NCBI GenBank assembly: GCA_964553915.1
Contig: CAZKMM010000139.1
Span: 1 to 6,035 of the forward strand
Reading direction: 5' to 3'
DNA: 6,035 nucleotides
Origin: CAZKMM01 sp964553915
GTDB taxonomy: Bacteria; RBG-13-61-14; DRUE01
Shown piece by piece: positions 4,629-6,035 of this stretch. Positions within the stretch are counted from its first letter, which is position 1; each line of letters starts with the position of its first letter. The notes under the pieces were generated by a model that saw only the letters and a list, made by a program, of their open reading frames with translations, was not told the origin of the DNA and did not search any database. Made by a program: the position numbers and the translations under genes.

Positions 4629-6035
4629 CCCTTTGCTTCTTCCAGCTATGCCCAGAAGAAGCCAGGGATGATTTTTTCCAGAAAAATTTTTAAGCAAAGA
4701 AAAAGAGGAGATGCTCTCCTGCGGATAGATTCCAGAGCATTCTATCTCTGAGCTTAAAGAAGCCGGCTTTAAATAACAGAGCTTAATCCCCGCACTGGTA
4801 GAGAAGCTAAAATCGTAATAAAGGTCCTGATTAAAATCCACTCCAGCACTCATTTTTCCAGTGATAGTTTCTGAGGTATTTCCTGTGAGAATCAGGTCTG
4901 AGAAGGAAGTATCCGCGGAACTGGGGGAAGAGAGCTGGTCCAGAGCCAGCCTGCCTTTTGCTCCACCCCAGAAAAGATAAATTTTCCCCGGAGCTCCCAG
5001 GGCAGAAACCGCAAAGTCCCGGCTTAAATCAGCAAGCGAGCGTGCCCAGACATCTTCCAGCATTACCAGGTCAAAGCCAAATTGTTCGCCGGGCTGGAGA
5101 GAGCTGATGGTTAAGTCCGCAGAATCTCCTGCAGTTAAATCCAGCTGAACCGCAGGAGCCCGGGAGTTGATACCAGTAAAATCAATCACCCCGGCACTTC
5201 CGCCCAGAAACAAATAAACCTCTCCGCGGGAAGAAGCCAGCGGTGCCGAGACCAGCAGGTCAGGAGCGCCATCGCCATTTAAATCTGACCCGCAGGCAAG
5301 AGCAGAGCCAAAGCCTTCTGCACTGCGTCCCTGAATCACCACACTTGCCACCTGAGAAATGCTGGCAGAAGAGGGCAGGGCACCCAGCGGAGAAGTGCTG
5401 TCTCCACCCAGCACCAGATAAACCTTTCCAGCTCCGGGAGCTGAGACCGCAAAGTCATAAAAGCCATCCTGATTCAGGTCTGAGCAGGAAGCAATTTCTC
5501 TGCCCAGACTATCTCCTGCCTGCTCTCCATCTATTACCACCCAGGCGTCTGAGGTAGAAAGAGAAGAAACCGAGCTGTATTTGAAAAGATAAATCTTTCC
5601 CGGGCTGGCAGAAGGGGCAGTGATTGCCAGCTCATTTATGCTGTCCTTATCCAGGTCTTTCAAGCTTGCAACTCTTTCCCCAAACTTTTCCTGGGCATCT
5701 CCGCTAATGGTTAAATCAGGAGAGTAGCTTCGGGTCTGCTTTAAACTATTTCCAAAGAGCAGGGTATTTTTATAAATTTCTTCCCTGCCCAAATAAATTA
5801 AAACCTTTCCCTGCGAGGGGCTGGAAAGAGCCAGGTCCGTGCGACCGTCCCGGTTGAAATCTTTAATTCCCCGGGCGAATTCTCCAAGCTGATTGATAGT
5901 GGTGCCGGAATTTAATTCCACTCCTAAAAAAGGAATTGTGTCCGAGACCCGGGCAGGCGAAGAAGCCTGCCCGATTTCATCAATTATCCAGAGGCAAAAG
6001 TGATAGGTTTTTTCCCGCTCCAATCCCAGCCCGAT
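4614..6035 (-). CDS. FG-GAP repeat beta-propeller protein with a probable fibronectin III tail, N-terminus beyond the window
   Basis: This is the C-terminal part of a larger, probably secreted or surface protein. The frame stays open to the right edge. The TTG at 6023 is not a credible start because the residues before it (IGLG) join GLEREKTYHFCLWIIDEIGQASSPA, which looks like the last strands of a fibronectin type III domain (G-L-x-x-x-x-x-Y-x-F, then D-E-x-G-x-x-S-x-P). Numbering from that TTG, seven FG-GAP/integrin-like blades follow. Calcium-loop motifs are DFNRDGRTD (55-63), DLDKDSINE (123-131), DLNQDGFYD (182-190), DLNGDGAPD (247-255) and DFNQDLYYD (396-404), each followed by a hydrophobic strand and SAP- or GKVYL-like residues. 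Blade 5 (about 324-350) has a longer, altered loop, and blade 7 (about 429-469) has no calcium loop. Seven blades would close one propeller at the C-terminus. Such propellers usually bind protein or glycan ligands; the ligand is unknown. No sorting domain follows the last blade. It is the first gene visible in the minus-strand operon. Confidence 0.88.
   Translation of the reverse strand: MGLGLEREKTYHFCLWIIDEIGQASSPARVSDTIPFLGVELNSGTTINQLGEFARGIKDFNRDGRTDLALSSPSQGKVLIYLGREEIYKNTLLFGNSLKQTRSYSPDLTISGDAQEKFGERVASLKDLDKDSINELAITAPSASPGKIYLFKYSSVSSLSTSDAWVVIDGEQAGDSLGREIASCSDLNQDGFYDFAVSAPGAGKVYLVLGGDSTSPLGALPSSASISQVASVVIQGRSAEGFGSALACGSDLNGDGAPDLLVSAPLASSRGEVYLFLGGSAGVIDFTGINSRAPAVQLDLTAGDSADLTISSLQPGEQFGFDLVMLEDVWARSLADLSRDFAVSALGAPGKIYLFWGGAKGRLALDQLSSPSSADTSFSDLILTGNTSETITGKMSAGVDFNQDLYYDFSFSTSAGIKLCYLKPASLSSEIECSGIYPQESISSFSLLKNFSGKNHPWLLLGIAGRSKGYLLK

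Noticed and set aside
5243..5557. Plus-strand open frame of about 104 codons opposite the FG-GAP gene
   Set aside because: The product is rich in Pro, His, Arg and Gln, typical of the antisense of repetitive GC-rich coding sequence, while the minus-strand repeats are clear.
6021..6023. TTG as the start of the FG-GAP gene
   Set aside because: The codons further upstream remain open and fit a fibronectin III strand; there is no signal peptide after this TTG although a propeller of this kind should be exported.
4648..6035. The repeated pattern in the FG-GAP gene as a DNA repeat or CRISPR-like array
   Set aside because: The repetition is at the protein level (beta-propeller blades) with diverged DNA; there are no identical repeats with regular spacers.

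Overview
This is a densely coding bacterial fragment with two gene groups that converge at about position 1849/1850. The plus strand carries the C-terminal part of an ADP-forming acyl-CoA (acetate-CoA) synthetase, cut by the left edge, followed with no gap by a small flavin reductase-like protein. The minus strand carries four tightly packed genes, read from right to left: a surface-type FG-GAP beta-propeller protein cut by the right edge, an exported cyclophilin-type peptidyl-prolyl isomerase, a tandem-domain SppA-type S49 peptidase, and a small zinc-ribbon/DUF2007 protein.

Spacing is extreme. The only bases not assigned to a gene are 2270-2281 (which hold a Shine-Dalgarno sequence) and 4612-4613. 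The junctions are TAA-ATG (1385-1390), stop against stop (1849/1850), a 12-nt gap (2270-2281), an ATGA overlap (3970-3973) and a 2-nt gap (4612-4613). No promoter, tRNA, rRNA, CRISPR array, insertion sequence or phage gene was found. The minus-strand operon promoter must lie beyond the right edge, and the plus-strand one beyond the left edge.

Organism: the strong AGGAGG-type ribosome binding sites, SppA, and the FG-GAP propeller behind what looks like a fibronectin type III tail point to a bacterium. A fused ADP-forming acyl-CoA synthetase suggests an anaerobic or fermentative lifestyle with substrate-level ATP formation. The coding strands are purine-rich and the proteins rich in Lys/Glu. 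An uncultivated anaerobic, Gram-negative-type phylum would fit, but the sequence alone does not allow a taxon to be named.

Functionally the plus-strand pair looks like energy and redox metabolism. The minus-strand set has an envelope theme: a secreted or surface propeller, an exported folding factor and a signal-peptide-peptidase-like protease, plus a probable cytoplasmic zinc protein. All genes belong to recognisable families, and I see no wholly new system. The most notable points are a cyclophilin that has lost its catalytic arginine, an SppA without a visible membrane anchor, a DUF2007 domain held between two zinc ribbons, and a small hairpin spanning the stop/start junction at 4611-4628.
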